From SZUA-318 sp964412015 (GTDB lineage Bacteria > Gemmatimonadota > Gemmatimonadetes > Longimicrobiales > Gaopeijiaceae): a stretch of 64,000 nucleotides of DNA. The notes beneath the pieces are model-generated. The model did not search any database. It had not been told where the DNA came from and saw nothing but the letters and a program-made list of their open reading frames with translations. The stretch covers positions 52,443 through 116,442 of the forward strand of contig CAYPMO010000007.1 in NCBI GenBank assembly GCA_964412015.1. Reading direction: 5' to 3'. Below, piece after piece: positions 8,780 to 17,278 of the stretch; the stretch's first letter is position 1; each line of letters opens with the position of its first letter. The position numbers and the translations under genes were made by a program.

Positions 8780-11188
8780 CTATGCGAAGAATCTCACTTT
8801 GGACAGACTCTTCCGCAACCGCCCCCAGCCTCCCTCCGAACCGCTCCCCGAAGGGGGGTAGTTGTAGTAGTACTGGAGGTAGTAGCTCTCGTCGGGGCTG
8901 GCTGCGGAGACCTCATTCAAGACCGCGCCGAAGACCCGGACGCCCAGCCGCCGGAGCTGTTCCACCGACCGCTCCGCGGTGCGTTGCTCGGTCTCGCCGG
9001 AGCGTAGGACGAGCACGACGCCGTCGGTATGCACCGCGAGGACGGCCGCGTCGGTCACCGCCAGGACGGGCGGAGAGTCGATGACGATCTGGTCGTACTT
9101 GGCCTCCATCTCCTCCAGGACGCGTCCCATCGCCTTGGAGTTCAGGAGCTCCGAGGGATTGGGTGGGAACGGACCCGACGGGAGGAAGTCGAGGTTCGGG
9201 AGCACGTTCGGACGCACGGTCTCGCGCGGCTCCGCATCGCCGATGAGCAGGTTGGTGAGCCCGGGCTCCCTCAGCACGTCGAGTGCCCGGTGGAGCGAGG
9301 GCCGCCGCAGGTCGGCGTCGATGACGAGGACCCTCTGCCCCTGCTGCGCGAGCATGACCGCGAAGTTGATCGCGGTGGTGGACTTCCCTTCGGAGGGGCC
9401 CGGGCTGGAGAACAGCACGGAGCGGATCGGCTCGTCCTCCGTGCTCATGAACGTCAGGTTCATGCGCAGGTTCCGGTACGCCTCGGCCGCGGGATCCAGG
9501 GGATCCATCGCTACGATGAGGGGGAGCCCCCGGACCGGGACCGCCGACGTGCCTTCCCCGGAGTCCCCGAGACGCCGGAGGCGCGGGATGATCCCCATCA
9601 CCGGGATGCCCAGCAACGATTCGACGTCGGAGGAGGTGCGCACGGTCCGGTCGAGGTACTCCAGGAAGAAGGCCGCCCCCACGCCGAGGATCAGACCGAG
9701 GAGGGCGCCGAGGAACACGTTCACCCGCCCGCGCCCCTGGATCTGCTGCGCTCCGGTGGACGGGTCCAGGATCTCCACGTAGGGCGATGCGGCCGCCTGG
9801 GTGATCTGGGCCTGATACAACTGCGAGAGCAGGAACTGGTAGGACTCCCGATCCAGGGTCTGCTGTGCCTCCAGCGCTTGCAGCTCACCCTCGAGATCGG
9901 GGAAGAGTCGCTGCTCCTCACGCAGACCGGTCTGCTCCTTCCCGAGCTCCTGGAGCCGACCCTCGACGACCTGTAGGCTCGCCCGCGCCGCTTCGATGAT
10001 CTGGCTCCCGAGCTCTCGGATCTCGGCCTGTACGGCGACCACCTCCGGGTGGCCGGGGCTCTTGCGGTCCTCGGTGAGCAGCTTGCGTGCTTCGGTCTGG
10101 TGCGTCTGGACCTCGTCGATGAGCTGGGTCACCTGCGGCGCCGCGCCGGTGGGCAGCTGGGCCCCCGCGGTCTGTAGATCCGCGCTCTCGATGCCCCGCC
10201 TTTCGATGGTGGCCACGAGGTCGGCCAGCACGCGCCGCTGCCGGTCCCACGTCTCGAGCTCCCGGGCGAGGACCTCGGAGCGGTCCACCAGGGCGCGCTC
10301 CCGCTGGGACAGGTTCGTGAAGGCCTGCGTCTTCTTGAAGTCCCTGATCTGAGCCATCGAGCGGGACAGCTGGGATTGTGCGGAGTCCAGGCGCTCGTTG
10401 ATGAAGTCGATGTCGGCTCTGGCTTGCTGCCGGACCCGGTCCGCCCCCTTCTCCCGGAGCGCGAGCCCGGCATGGTTCAGGATTCCCGGGATGAGGAGGG
10501 GATCGGGGTGGATCAGCGTGACGTCGATGATGTTCGTGCTCTGACGGGGCGAGGCGGAAAACGCCACCTCGCCCTGGACCGCGCCCAACGGCACGATCTC
10601 CAGATCGTGGATGCGCCCCTCGTCGGGGGGCGGCCGCAGCAGGAAGCTCACGAAACCGGCGTCGAGGCGGGTCCCCACCTCGGTGGAGCCCAGGATGGTG
10701 CCGTCGGCCGCGCGCAGGGCCGCCGAGCGGCCATCCTGCTCGTACACGAGCTGGTAACGACCGTTCGGGGCTTCCCGGGCCACGCGGGTTTCCACGACGA
10801 GTTGGGACCGGAGCGCGTCGGCGGGCACGCGCCGCAGACGCAGGCCCATCGAGTCCGCGACCGTGGCGGCGATCGTCGAGGACCGCAACACCTGGATCTC
10901 GGACTCGATGGGATCGACGAAGATGTCCATGCCCGAGACGCGCCCAACCGTGATCAGGCCCCGCTGCCGCTGGAGTGGGTCGTTCACCTGGAGCGTCATC
11001 GTCCCCTGGTAGAAGACCCTCTGGCGTGACACGGCCCAGATCGAGGACGCGGCGGTCACCGTGAAGACGGCCAACACCAGCCAGAGCCGTCGAGCGATGA
11101 CCTGCCAGTAGTCCGAGAGATGGGGGGTGCCACCGAGCCGTTCGGGCTCGGCGTCGCCGAAGGGGCGCTGGGTAGGCTCGGTGGTCAT
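8780..11188 (-). CDS. Polysaccharide biosynthesis tyrosine autokinase (Wzc/BY-kinase)
   Basis: Inner-membrane protein that controls chain length and export of a capsule or exopolysaccharide by cyclic tyrosine autophosphorylation. It has an N-terminal Wzz domain with a membrane segment near residues 30-55, a long periplasmic part with coiled coils (about 260-480), a second membrane segment (VFLGALLGLILGVGAAFFLEY) and a cytoplasmic kinase. Walker A is SEGKST with K602, Walker A' is VIDADLRRPS, and Walker B is QIVIDSPP. The tail carries a tyrosine cluster (ESYYLQYYYNYPP), the expected autophosphorylation site. ATG 11188 gives 802 residues; an upstream ATG at 11314 would add an unlikely 42-residue extension into the promoter region. 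No polysaccharide gene cluster adjoins it; a matching CpsB-type phosphatase is encoded at 45140. Confidence 0.92.
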   Translation of the reverse strand: MTTEPTQRPFGDAEPERLGGTPHLSDYWQVIARRLWLVLAVFTVTAASSIWAVSRQRVFYQGTMTLQVNDPLQRQRGLITVGRVSGMDIFVDPIESEIQVLRSSTIAATVADSMGLRLRRVPADALRSQLVVETRVAREAPNGRYQLVYEQDGRSAALRAADGTILGSTEVGTRLDAGFVSFLLRPPPDEGRIHDLEIVPLGAVQGEVAFSASPRQSTNIIDVTLIHPDPLLIPGILNHAGLALREKGADRVRQQARADIDFINERLDSAQSQLSRSMAQIRDFKKTQAFTNLSQRERALVDRSEVLARELETWDRQRRVLADLVATIERRGIESADLQTAGAQLPTGAAPQVTQLIDEVQTHQTEARKLLTEDRKSPGHPEVVAVQAEIRELGSQIIEAARASLQVVEGRLQELGKEQTGLREEQRLFPDLEGELQALEAQQTLDRESYQFLLSQLYQAQITQAAASPYVEILDPSTGAQQIQGRGRVNVFLGALLGLILGVGAAFFLEYLDRTVRTSSDVESLLGIPVMGIIPRLRRLGDSGEGTSAVPVRGLPLIVAMDPLDPAAEAYRNLRMNLTFMSTEDEPIRSVLFSSPGPSEGKSTTAINFAVMLAQQGQRVLVIDADLRRPSLHRALDVLREPGLTNLLIGDAEPRETVRPNVLPNLDFLPSGPFPPNPSELLNSKAMGRVLEEMEAKYDQIVIDSPPVLAVTDAAVLAVHTDGVVLVLRSGETEQRTAERSVEQLRRLGVRVFGAVLNEVSAASPDESYYLQYYYNYPPSGSGSEGGWGRLRKSLSKVRFFA

Positions 11189-11358
11189 GTGCAAATACGT
11201 CGCCTCGCTCGGGCTGGACCTAGCTCCGCACAAACCCCTCCCCCCAGGGGGGTACGAACCGAGCCGCACTGTGTGTCCGACCACAAAACTTGGGAAAAAC
11301 GGCCGGCCGCGCAATGGTCAGCGGACCGTGCAATTCCATGGCGACCAAGGGATTCCGG

Positions 11359-11387
11359 TTGACCCCCCCTGATGCCGGGAGTACATT
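11359..11387 (+). promoter_or_regulatory. Sigma70-type promoter for the NifU-like/Mrp genes
   Basis: TTGACC (-35, 5 of 6 consensus bases) and TACATT (-10, 4 of 6) are separated by exactly 17 bases, about 60 bases before the ATG at 11448. The spacing and direction fit the downstream operon. This is the best promoter-like match I found in the window. Confidence 0.65.
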
Positions 11388-11447
11388 TTTCCCTTCTTTC
11401 CCGTCCCGGAAGGGCCGAAGATCCACTGCGAGTGAGCCCAGCAACGC

Positions 11448-11678
11448 ATGACCCCCCGTGAGAAGATCGAGGAGGTGCTCGACACGATCCGGCCCGCCAT
11501 CCGGGCCGACGGCGGGGACGTCGAGTTGCTCGAGTACCGCGAGACGGAGGGGGTCGTCGAGGTGCGGCTTCTCGGGGCGTGCGAGTCGTGCCCCATCTCC
11601 ATGATGACGCTCAAGGAAGGAATCGAGCGGCGCCTCAAGAGGTCCATTCCCGGCATCGTGGAGGTCATGGCGGTATGA
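11448..11678 (+). CDS. NifU-like C-terminal domain Fe-S scaffold protein
   Basis: A 76-residue stand-alone NifU C-terminal domain, involved in assembly or transfer of iron-sulfur clusters in the cytoplasm. The diagnostic cysteines are in GACESCPISMMTLK (CxxC at residues about 45-48), preceded by IRADGGDVELLEY, the conserved family start. It is expected to dimerise and hold one [4Fe-4S] cluster between subunits. Its stop overlaps the start of the Mrp gene (ATGA), which fits a shared pathway: scaffold and then carrier. It has its own promoter upstream. Confidence 0.88.
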   Translation: MTPREKIEEVLDTIRPAIRADGGDVELLEYRETEGVVEVRLLGACESCPISMMTLKEGIERRLKRSIPGIVEVMAV

Positions 11679-12778
11679 AGTCGGACGAGCTCCGGGGCGC
11701 GGTGCTCGCGGCCCTCGCGGGCGTGAAGCACCCCGCGAGCCGGAACGACGTCGTGACGAGCGGCCACGTCCAGAACCTCGAGGCCGACGAGTCCGGGGAG
11801 GTGCGCTTCTCATTCTTCATGCGCACCGATGACCCACCCGACCTCGTCAAGACGGTTCGGGCCACGGCGGAGGGCGTGCCCGGCGTGGCGGCGGTGAAAG
11901 TGAACCTCCAGCTTCCCCAGATGTCCCCGGGCGGCCGACATGGAGGAGGGATCAAGCCCGGCTCGGTTCCGGCCCCCTCGCCCAAGCCGGGCATCCTCTC
12001 GGGCGTCGACCACGTCATCGCCGTGAGCTCGGGCAAGGGAGGCGTCGGCAAGTCCATGATCGCGGCCAACCTCGCGGCCGCGCTCGCTCGCCTGGGGCGC
12101 ACGGTCGGGCTGCTCGACGCCGATATCTACGGCCCGGACATCCCCCTCATGTTCGGCGAGAAGGGTCGGCCGCGGGTCACCGGTGGGCAGGGCAAGGAGA
12201 TGATCGAGCCCCTCGAAGCCCACGGGGTGAAGCTGATGAGCATCGGCTTCCTTCTCGACAAGGAGCAGCCCGCCATCATGCGCGGCCCGCTCATCACGGG
12301 AATTCTCAAGCAGTTCCTCGAACAGGTCGCGTGGGGGACCCTGGACGTCCTCGTGGTGGACATGCCGCCCGGGACCGGCGATGCTCAACTCTCGCTCGTC
12401 CAGACCATCGACGTGGACGGCGTGGTCATGGTCACCACGCCGCAGGAGGTCTCGACGGGTGACGTTCGCCGCGGGGTCAAGATGTTCGAGCGCGTGAACA
12501 CGCGCGTGCTGGGCGTCGTCGAAAACATGAGCGGCCTCGTCTGTCCCCACTGCGGCGAGGTCGTGGACGTCTTCGGATCCGGAGGAGGAGAACGGCTCGC
12601 CGCCGAAATGGAGCTCCCCTTCCTGGGGCGCGTTCCTCTGGACCCGGCCGTGCGGGTCGCCGGCGACGAAGGACGTCCGACGGTGGTTTCGGCTCCCGCG
12701 TCCGCGGCGGGTCAGGCGCTTCTGGAGGTCGCGAAGGTGATCGAGGGGGCGCTCGGCGCGTTCGACGTCAGCGGCTAG
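11675..12778 (+). CDS. mrp: Mrp/ApbC family iron-sulfur carrier ATPase with DUF59 domain
   Basis: P-loop NTPase that carries [4Fe-4S] clusters to apoproteins in the cytoplasm. Residues 1 to about 80 form a MIP18/DUF59 domain. The ATPase starts near residue 113, with the deviant Walker A GKGGVGKS at 120-127, then LLDADIYGPDIP (switch I region) and VVDMPPGTGDAQL. The cluster-binding CxxC is in NMSGLVCPHCGE. Length is 367 residues, standard for two-domain Mrp proteins. It is coupled to the NifU-like gene by ATGA. The gene ends 21 bases from the converging small membrane protein gene, without an obvious terminator. Confidence 0.93.
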   Translation: MKSDELRGAVLAALAGVKHPASRNDVVTSGHVQNLEADESGEVRFSFFMRTDDPPDLVKTVRATAEGVPGVAAVKVNLQLPQMSPGGRHGGGIKPGSVPAPSPKPGILSGVDHVIAVSSGKGGVGKSMIAANLAAALARLGRTVGLLDADIYGPDIPLMFGEKGRPRVTGGQGKEMIEPLEAHGVKLMSIGFLLDKEQPAIMRGPLITGILKQFLEQVAWGTLDVLVVDMPPGTGDAQLSLVQTIDVDGVVMVTTPQEVSTGDVRRGVKMFERVNTRVLGVVENMSGLVCPHCGEVVDVFGSGGGERLAAEMELPFLGRVPLDPAVRVAGDEGRPTVVSAPASAAGQALLEVAKVIEGALGAFDVSG

Positions 12779-12799
12779 GGGACCTGCCGGGTTCCGGCG

Positions 12800-13036
12800 C
12801 TACTTCCCCTCCAGCCACTTCCGATCGGCGTCCGACAGGGAGTCGGTCTTGCGGATCTTCTGGAAGACCTTCACGACGATCCAGCCCACGAGGAGGATCG
12901 GCGCGACCTTGAACAGCAGGAACGACGCGAGACCGAACGTGAGAGAGAAGACGGCGCCCACGATGGACAGGACGATTCCCGCCACGATGAGGGTCACCAG
13001 ACCCACGACGAGGAAGGTGAGAATCGTGCCGAGCAT
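12800..13036 (-). CDS. Small membrane protein, function unknown
   Basis: A 78-residue protein with two closely spaced hydrophobic segments (about residues 3-30 and 33-58), then a short positively charged cytoplasmic-type tail (KIRKTDSLSDADRKWLEGK). I do not recognise a named family. A strong AGGAGG lies ahead of the ATG. It follows the sigma-factor/envelope protein cluster on the same strand by 30 bases and may belong to that transcript, which would make it a membrane stress component; that is inference from position only. Confidence 0.65.
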   Translation of the reverse strand: MLGTILTFLVVGLVTLIVAGIVLSIVGAVFSLTFGLASFLLFKVAPILLVGWIVVKVFQKIRKTDSLSDADRKWLEGK

Positions 13037-13066
13037 GATTTCCTCCTTGCGGTCCTGTGCAGGCGC

Positions 13067-13912
13067 TCAGCGCACCCAGTGCACCGCGACACTCCCGAAC
13101 GCGGCTTCGAGATCGACCGTGACCCTGCGCTCCGCGCGGTCCCAGTCCAGAGAGTAGTAGGCGTCACCGCGCTTCACCAACCCCTCCGGATCCAGCGATA
13201 CGAGGAAGCTGTCCTTGGACAGACGCACGCCCAGGCCCTCGGGGAAATGGAGATCCAGGGATCCGAGCCCCATCTTGACGTCGACGTCCGCGTCCCGCCG
13301 CCAGCTCCCGTTGAACCAGAGGTCGACGTCGCCGATGCCGGCGTCCATTTCGATCCGGCGCGCGTTGAGATTGCCCAGGTGGCGGGCTGTGAAGTCCGCC
13401 GCACCCACCTGGAACGAGGCGTTCTCCACCGACCCGGCGTTCGGCTTCGAGATGTCCACCGTGGATTCCGAGGCGCCCGTGCTGAGCTCGAGGCCCGTGA
13501 GGTGGAGCCCGCCCAGGTCCAGGTCGGCGCGCACCGCACCGAACTCCAGGTCGAGGTCCATGGGGACGCCCTGCCCGAGCCGGAGGTCCATTTCGCCGCA
13601 GTCATCCTTACAGAAGCGCCGGGACCTGCCGACGCCCTCGACGCCCAGGCGGAGGCGACGACCCCGGAACTCGGCCAGCGGCTCGAACGCTTCTTCGTCG
13701 TAACGCAGGTTCATGCGGTAGAGGAGCCCGCCCTCGGTCGAGTGGACCTTCAGGGTTCCCGCCCCGTAGGTGACCTGGACCCTCACTTCGTCCGCGTCCG
13801 TGGCCTGGCGCGACATCGTCACCGTGCGCCAGCTCTGCGCGGCGCCCACGCCGGGGAGCCCCGCCAGGACGAGCACCGCGGCCGCCAGCCGCCCCGCCAC
13901 CGTCCTAGGCAT
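13067..13912 (-). CDS. Exported beta-repeat (toastrack/DUF4097-like) envelope protein
   Basis: A 281-residue protein with a signal peptide (cleavage after GVGAAQ, about residue 25). The mature part has alternating short beta strands such as MDLDLEFGAVRADLDLGG and MDAGIGDVDLWFNG, the pattern of toastrack-type beta solenoids found in DUF4097/LiaF-like proteins, often tied to envelope stress. Two cysteines (CKDDC near residue 100) could form a disulfide. The start overlaps the end of the upstream gene by eight bases, so it is co-translated with the bactofilin-like membrane protein. The molecular role is unknown; the linkage to an ECF sigma factor suggests envelope sensing. Confidence 0.65.
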   Translation of the reverse strand: MPRTVAGRLAAAVLVLAGLPGVGAAQSWRTVTMSRQATDADEVRVQVTYGAGTLKVHSTEGGLLYRMNLRYDEEAFEPLAEFRGRRLRLGVEGVGRSRRFCKDDCGEMDLRLGQGVPMDLDLEFGAVRADLDLGGLHLTGLELSTGASESTVDISKPNAGSVENASFQVGAADFTARHLGNLNARRIEMDAGIGDVDLWFNGSWRRDADVDVKMGLGSLDLHFPEGLGVRLSKDSFLVSLDPEGLVKRGDAYYSLDWDRAERRVTVDLEAAFGSVAVHWVR

Positions 13913-15458
13913 CGGACGTTTCCCCCGGAGGCTGCGCGCCGGCCTCGGACTTGGCTTCCCTCTCGGCGTCCACCGCGTGAGCCCAGGCTTCGTCGAAGTC
14001 GGGGGCGCGGTACTCCGGATGCCGGCCGGCGCGGGTCAGCAGCACCGCACCGAACCCGATGAGGACGGCCACGATGGCGGCCGTGACGCCGGCGAACTCG
14101 AGAAGCCCCCGGAAGAACCCGAAGAACGGGACCATTCCGAGCACGTGGGCGGCGATGAAGAACGCCATGAGGCCGAGCAGTCCCCCCGTCAGCGTCGTCA
14201 TCGTGTTCGACTTGCGGATCCAGTCCGTGTACCGGTACCCGCTGTCCGCGAGCCACTCCCCCACGTTGCGCGCGACGGCCAGGTATCCGAGCAGCCCGGC
14301 GGCCAAGGCGGCCAACGGGAAGACCGGCAGCCACGCGACGGCGACGGGAATCCCCACGATCGTCACGAGGAGTGCGATGAACCCCAGCACGTACACGGGC
14401 ACGAGCAGGAACGCGCCGGCGAGGCCGACCATCGCGGCCCGACCCGGAGATCGCCGAGCGGTCTCGGCGACGACATCCAGGTTCCGCGGCGCGAAGGAGA
14501 CCACCCCGAGGCCGATGAGTCCCAGGATGACCACGGCGATGAGATCCTGAATGACGCCGCCGATCCCGCTCGCGATCCTGCGCAGGGGATTGAAGAGCCC
14601 GGAGGTGCTCCGTGAGGATGCCCGGACCTCGTTCCTGATCTGGGTGCGGAGTTCCTCGCGCAGGCGGTCGCGGACCACCTGCTCGAGCTCCCTGCGGACA
14701 ACGTCGACCACATCGCCCCCGATGGCGCCCTCGTCGAGACCCAGCTCGGCGTCGGCCAGCCGCACGTCCCCGCTCACGGAGCCGCCCTCGAGGAGGTCCA
14801 GGGTGCCGTCCACCACCACCACGTCCCCTTCCACCGTTCCCGCGATGCGCGCGTCACCCTGGATCACCACCAGGCTCCCCGAGACCGTCTCTTCCCCCGC
14901 GACCTCGACGTCCTCGTCGACGTGCAGCACGATGTCCGGGCCCAGCTCCTCGAACGCGTCGCCGAACGCGGCGAGACGCGGCAGCTGGTTGAGGAGGACG
15001 CGAACCACCCCCGCCTCACCCTCCGCGCCTCCGGACAGGGACACGACCGGCTCCGGCTCCGCCGGCGCGGCGAGGACGCTCTCCAGCGCCTCGTCCAGCT
15101 TGCGTGCGAGGGTCAGGTCCTCGCCCTCCAGGGCCGACGGCGGAGACCAGTCCCTCAGCGCCTCCGTAAGGGGTCCGTTCTCGAGGGCGACCGCCTCGGC
15201 GAGCAGCAGTCGCCAGGTCCTGTCGAGCGCATCGCCCGGGTCGTACGACCCGACGGGCTCGTCGTCCACCATCACGGCTCCGTCCCGCAGGGCCAACGCC
15301 AGCGTGCCGCCGTCGGAGAACTCGAGCCGCAGCGCCGCTTCGGAGCGCCCGACGGAGACTTCCTTGGAAACGACCTCCCGCTCCTGGGCCTTCCCCGCGA
15401 GCGGAAGGAGAAGGAGAGCCGGTGCGAGCCCGAGAAGGGCGCTACGAGAGCGAAGCAT
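13905..15458 (-). CDS. Exported protein with bactofilin-like repeats and a multi-pass membrane C-terminus
   Basis: A 517-residue protein with a signal peptide (about residues 1-24). Residues roughly 165-240 contain SGSLVVIQGDARIAGTVEGD and further beta-helix-like turns resembling the polymer-forming region of bactofilins. Four or more hydrophobic segments follow (about 285-470), and the tail is soluble and acidic. ATG 15458 places the start inside the end of the anti-sigma factor gene (17-base overlap); an ATG at 15473 is an alternative. The architecture occurs next to ECF sigma/anti-sigma pairs in several GC-rich phyla as far as I know. I infer an envelope structural or sensing role; the function is not established. 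Confidence 0.6.
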   Translation of the reverse strand: MLRSRSALLGLAPALLLLPLAGKAQEREVVSKEVSVGRSEAALRLEFSDGGTLALALRDGAVMVDDEPVGSYDPGDALDRTWRLLLAEAVALENGPLTEALRDWSPPSALEGEDLTLARKLDEALESVLAAPAEPEPVVSLSGGAEGEAGVVRVLLNQLPRLAAFGDAFEELGPDIVLHVDEDVEVAGEETVSGSLVVIQGDARIAGTVEGDVVVVDGTLDLLEGGSVSGDVRLADAELGLDEGAIGGDVVDVVRRELEQVVRDRLREELRTQIRNEVRASSRSTSGLFNPLRRIASGIGGVIQDLIAVVILGLIGLGVVSFAPRNLDVVAETARRSPGRAAMVGLAGAFLLVPVYVLGFIALLVTIVGIPVAVAWLPVFPLAALAAGLLGYLAVARNVGEWLADSGYRYTDWIRKSNTMTTLTGGLLGLMAFFIAAHVLGMVPFFGFFRGLLEFAGVTAAIVAVLIGFGAVLLTRAGRHPEYRAPDFDEAWAHAVDAEREAKSEAGAQPPGETSDA

Positions 15459-16380
15459 GAGCGATCCGTCCATCCCCGGGATGGGAGGCGAATAGGTTCC
15501 GGTACAAGACCCAGACGGCCGCCACGGTTCCGGCGGAAAGCGCCAGGAACGTGCCGGCCACCACGGCTGGCGACCACGCCAGGGATCCGAAGAACGAATA
15601 GACTTCGAAGAGGCTCGCGCTCGCGAGAGCACGGGTCGACAGCGCCTGCCAGGCGACGGCAGCCAGCGCGGATGCCTTCCACCAGACGAACGAAGCGAGG
15701 GCGGAGGGTGTCAGCGTGGGGTGTGAACACACGCTCCAGAGAACCAGGCCCGCGGTGATCGCCGGGGTGAGGGCCACGCCCGACACGGTCGCCCAGGCCT
15801 GCCGCGTCTGCGGCACGAGCCCACGGACCCAACGGAGCGCGCGCTTCCACTCGGGCACGCGCGCCGGAGCCGGGACGGGTACCCGGACTCCCGCCATCAC
15901 CCGCGCGGCGAAGCCGTCGGCGGGCGCGAACCGCCCGAGCCGCCCGAGGTGCGCGAACGTCGCACGCCACGCTTCCGCCTGAGCGGCGCACGTGGCGCAA
16001 TGGCCGAGGTGCGTCCGCACGCGGGCCGCGTGCCTTGTGGGCAGGAGTCCTTCGACGTAGTCCTGGAGCCGATCCGCCGACGGGTGCGCCGCGTCAGCGA
16101 CGAGCCCGAGCCGCGCTCGAATCCGCGCGGCCAGCGGGAGCGGAGCGGCCGGAACCACGCCGGCCATCACCCGCTCCGGGAAATCCACGGAAGGCGCGAG
16201 TTCCGGCAGTCCATCCAGACGCTCGAAGAGGGAACGCCAGCCTTCGAGCTCGGCGGCGCAACGCGCGCACGAGCGCAGATGCTCCTCGGCGCGGGCCCGC
16301 TCCGCGACGGGGAGCTCGCCCTCGAGGAGCGCCTGCAGCACTTCGGCGCTCAGATGCCCGGTTTCGGTACGCTCGATCAC
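15442..16380 (-). CDS. Zinc-type anti-sigma factor with two HxxxCxxC motifs and membrane segments
   Basis: Membrane-anchored anti-sigma factor expected to bind the ECF sigma factor encoded just upstream. The cytoplasmic part has two putative zinc-binding anti-sigma motifs: H34xxxC38xxC41 and H124xxxC128xxC131. Most relatives carry one such domain, so the duplication is notable. The C-terminal third (about 175-305) has three hydrophobic stretches. It starts with GTG at 16380, with AGGAG seven bases ahead. A 146-base gap with no gene separates it from the sigma factor stop. It overlaps the next gene, so the whole cluster is one transcript unless the gap holds a promoter. Confidence 0.78.
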   Translation of the reverse strand: MIERTETGHLSAEVLQALLEGELPVAERARAEEHLRSCARCAAELEGWRSLFERLDGLPELAPSVDFPERVMAGVVPAAPLPLAARIRARLGLVADAAHPSADRLQDYVEGLLPTRHAARVRTHLGHCATCAAQAEAWRATFAHLGRLGRFAPADGFAARVMAGVRVPVPAPARVPEWKRALRWVRGLVPQTRQAWATVSGVALTPAITAGLVLWSVCSHPTLTPSALASFVWWKASALAAVAWQALSTRALASASLFEVYSFFGSLAWSPAVVAGTFLALSAGTVAAVWVLYRNLFASHPGDGRIAHASLS

Positions 16381-16526
16381 GACTGCGCTCCTGGTGCTCG
16401 ATTCCGACCTCCACTACGGACGGCCCGGGCGCGGAGTTTCAGAAAAACCGTCGCCGGTCGAGCCTCCGCCGGGAAGGCCGGATTCTCCGCTTCGGAACGG
16501 GTGTTTCGGGACATCGGCCTGTGCCT

Positions 16527-17201
16527 TCAGGACAGGTGGGCGAGCTTGTTTTTCAGCTCGTTTCTGGCGCGGTGGAGATAGGTCTTCACGGTGCCCAGCG
16601 GGAGGTCCATGACCTCCGCGATCTCCTCGTATGCGTATCCCTCCACATGCCGGAGCAGGATCGCCGTCCGGTACTCCTCCCGGAGCTCTCCGATCGCCCG
16701 CTCGATCTGGCCGCCCAGCTCCTTGTGCTCTACCAGGTCGAGCGGGCTCTCGTCGCCCGACTCGAGCATCAGGCGGGACTGATTGATTTCGTCCTGGGTC
16801 GTAGCGTGCGGGGATCCGTGGATGGACACGGTCTCGAGCCTTCGCCTGCGCAGATGGTCGATCGTGTGGTTGTTCGCGATCTTGAAGATCCAGTTGCTGA
16901 ACTTGTAGGAGGTGTTGTAGGTGGCGATCGCGTTGAACGCGCGGATGAACGCCTCCTGGGCCAGGTCCTCCGCCAGGGCCCGGTCGCGCACCATGCGGTA
17001 GATGAGCGAGAAGACGGGGCGCTCGTAGCGCTTGAGGAGCTCGCGGAACGCGGCCTCCCGGCCCCGGGCCGCGAGGGTCGCCAGCTCCCGGTCATCCAGT
17101 CGGGCGTAGTCCAGAGCGGGCAGCGTTCTGCTTCCGGCCGGGGGTTTGAGCCAGCCACGCTGAGGTGGCGCTTCAGGGTCGCGGGCCGATGTTGAGGCCA
17201 C
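16527..17201 (-). CDS. ECF-type RNA polymerase sigma factor
   Basis: Sigma-70 family regulator of the ECF (RpoE-like) group. Region 2 includes RDRALAEDLAQEAFIRAF and TSYKFSNWIFKIANNHTIDHLRR; region 4 includes REEYRTAILLRHVEGY and the recognition helix YEEIAEVMDLPLGTVKTYLHRAR. Regions 1 and 3 are absent, as expected. The exact start is uncertain: the frame is open up to a TTG at 17267, but GTG 17201, preceded by a purine-rich AAGGGG, gives 224 residues and a reasonable N-terminus. It is divergent from ubiE. The anti-sigma gene behind it on the same strand points to membrane-signal control, probably with autoregulation, although I cannot identify its promoter motif. Confidence 0.9.
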   Translation of the reverse strand: MASTSARDPEAPPQRGWLKPPAGSRTLPALDYARLDDRELATLAARGREAAFRELLKRYERPVFSLIYRMVRDRALAEDLAQEAFIRAFNAIATYNTSYKFSNWIFKIANNHTIDHLRRRRLETVSIHGSPHATTQDEINQSRLMLESGDESPLDLVEHKELGGQIERAIGELREEYRTAILLRHVEGYAYEEIAEVMDLPLGTVKTYLHRARNELKNKLAHLS

Positions 17202-17278
17202 CGGCCCCTTCCCGTAACTTTCGGCCCCCTTCGCACTTGGGGCCGATCGGAAACCTACGCAGCCCAACCCCTTCTGTC

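Noticed and set aside
11236..11262. C-run and G-run palindrome (CCCCCC-A-GGGGGG) upstream of the tyrosine kinase gene as a terminator
   Set aside because: It has almost no loop, no T-run, and lies in a divergent promoter region where a terminator is not expected.
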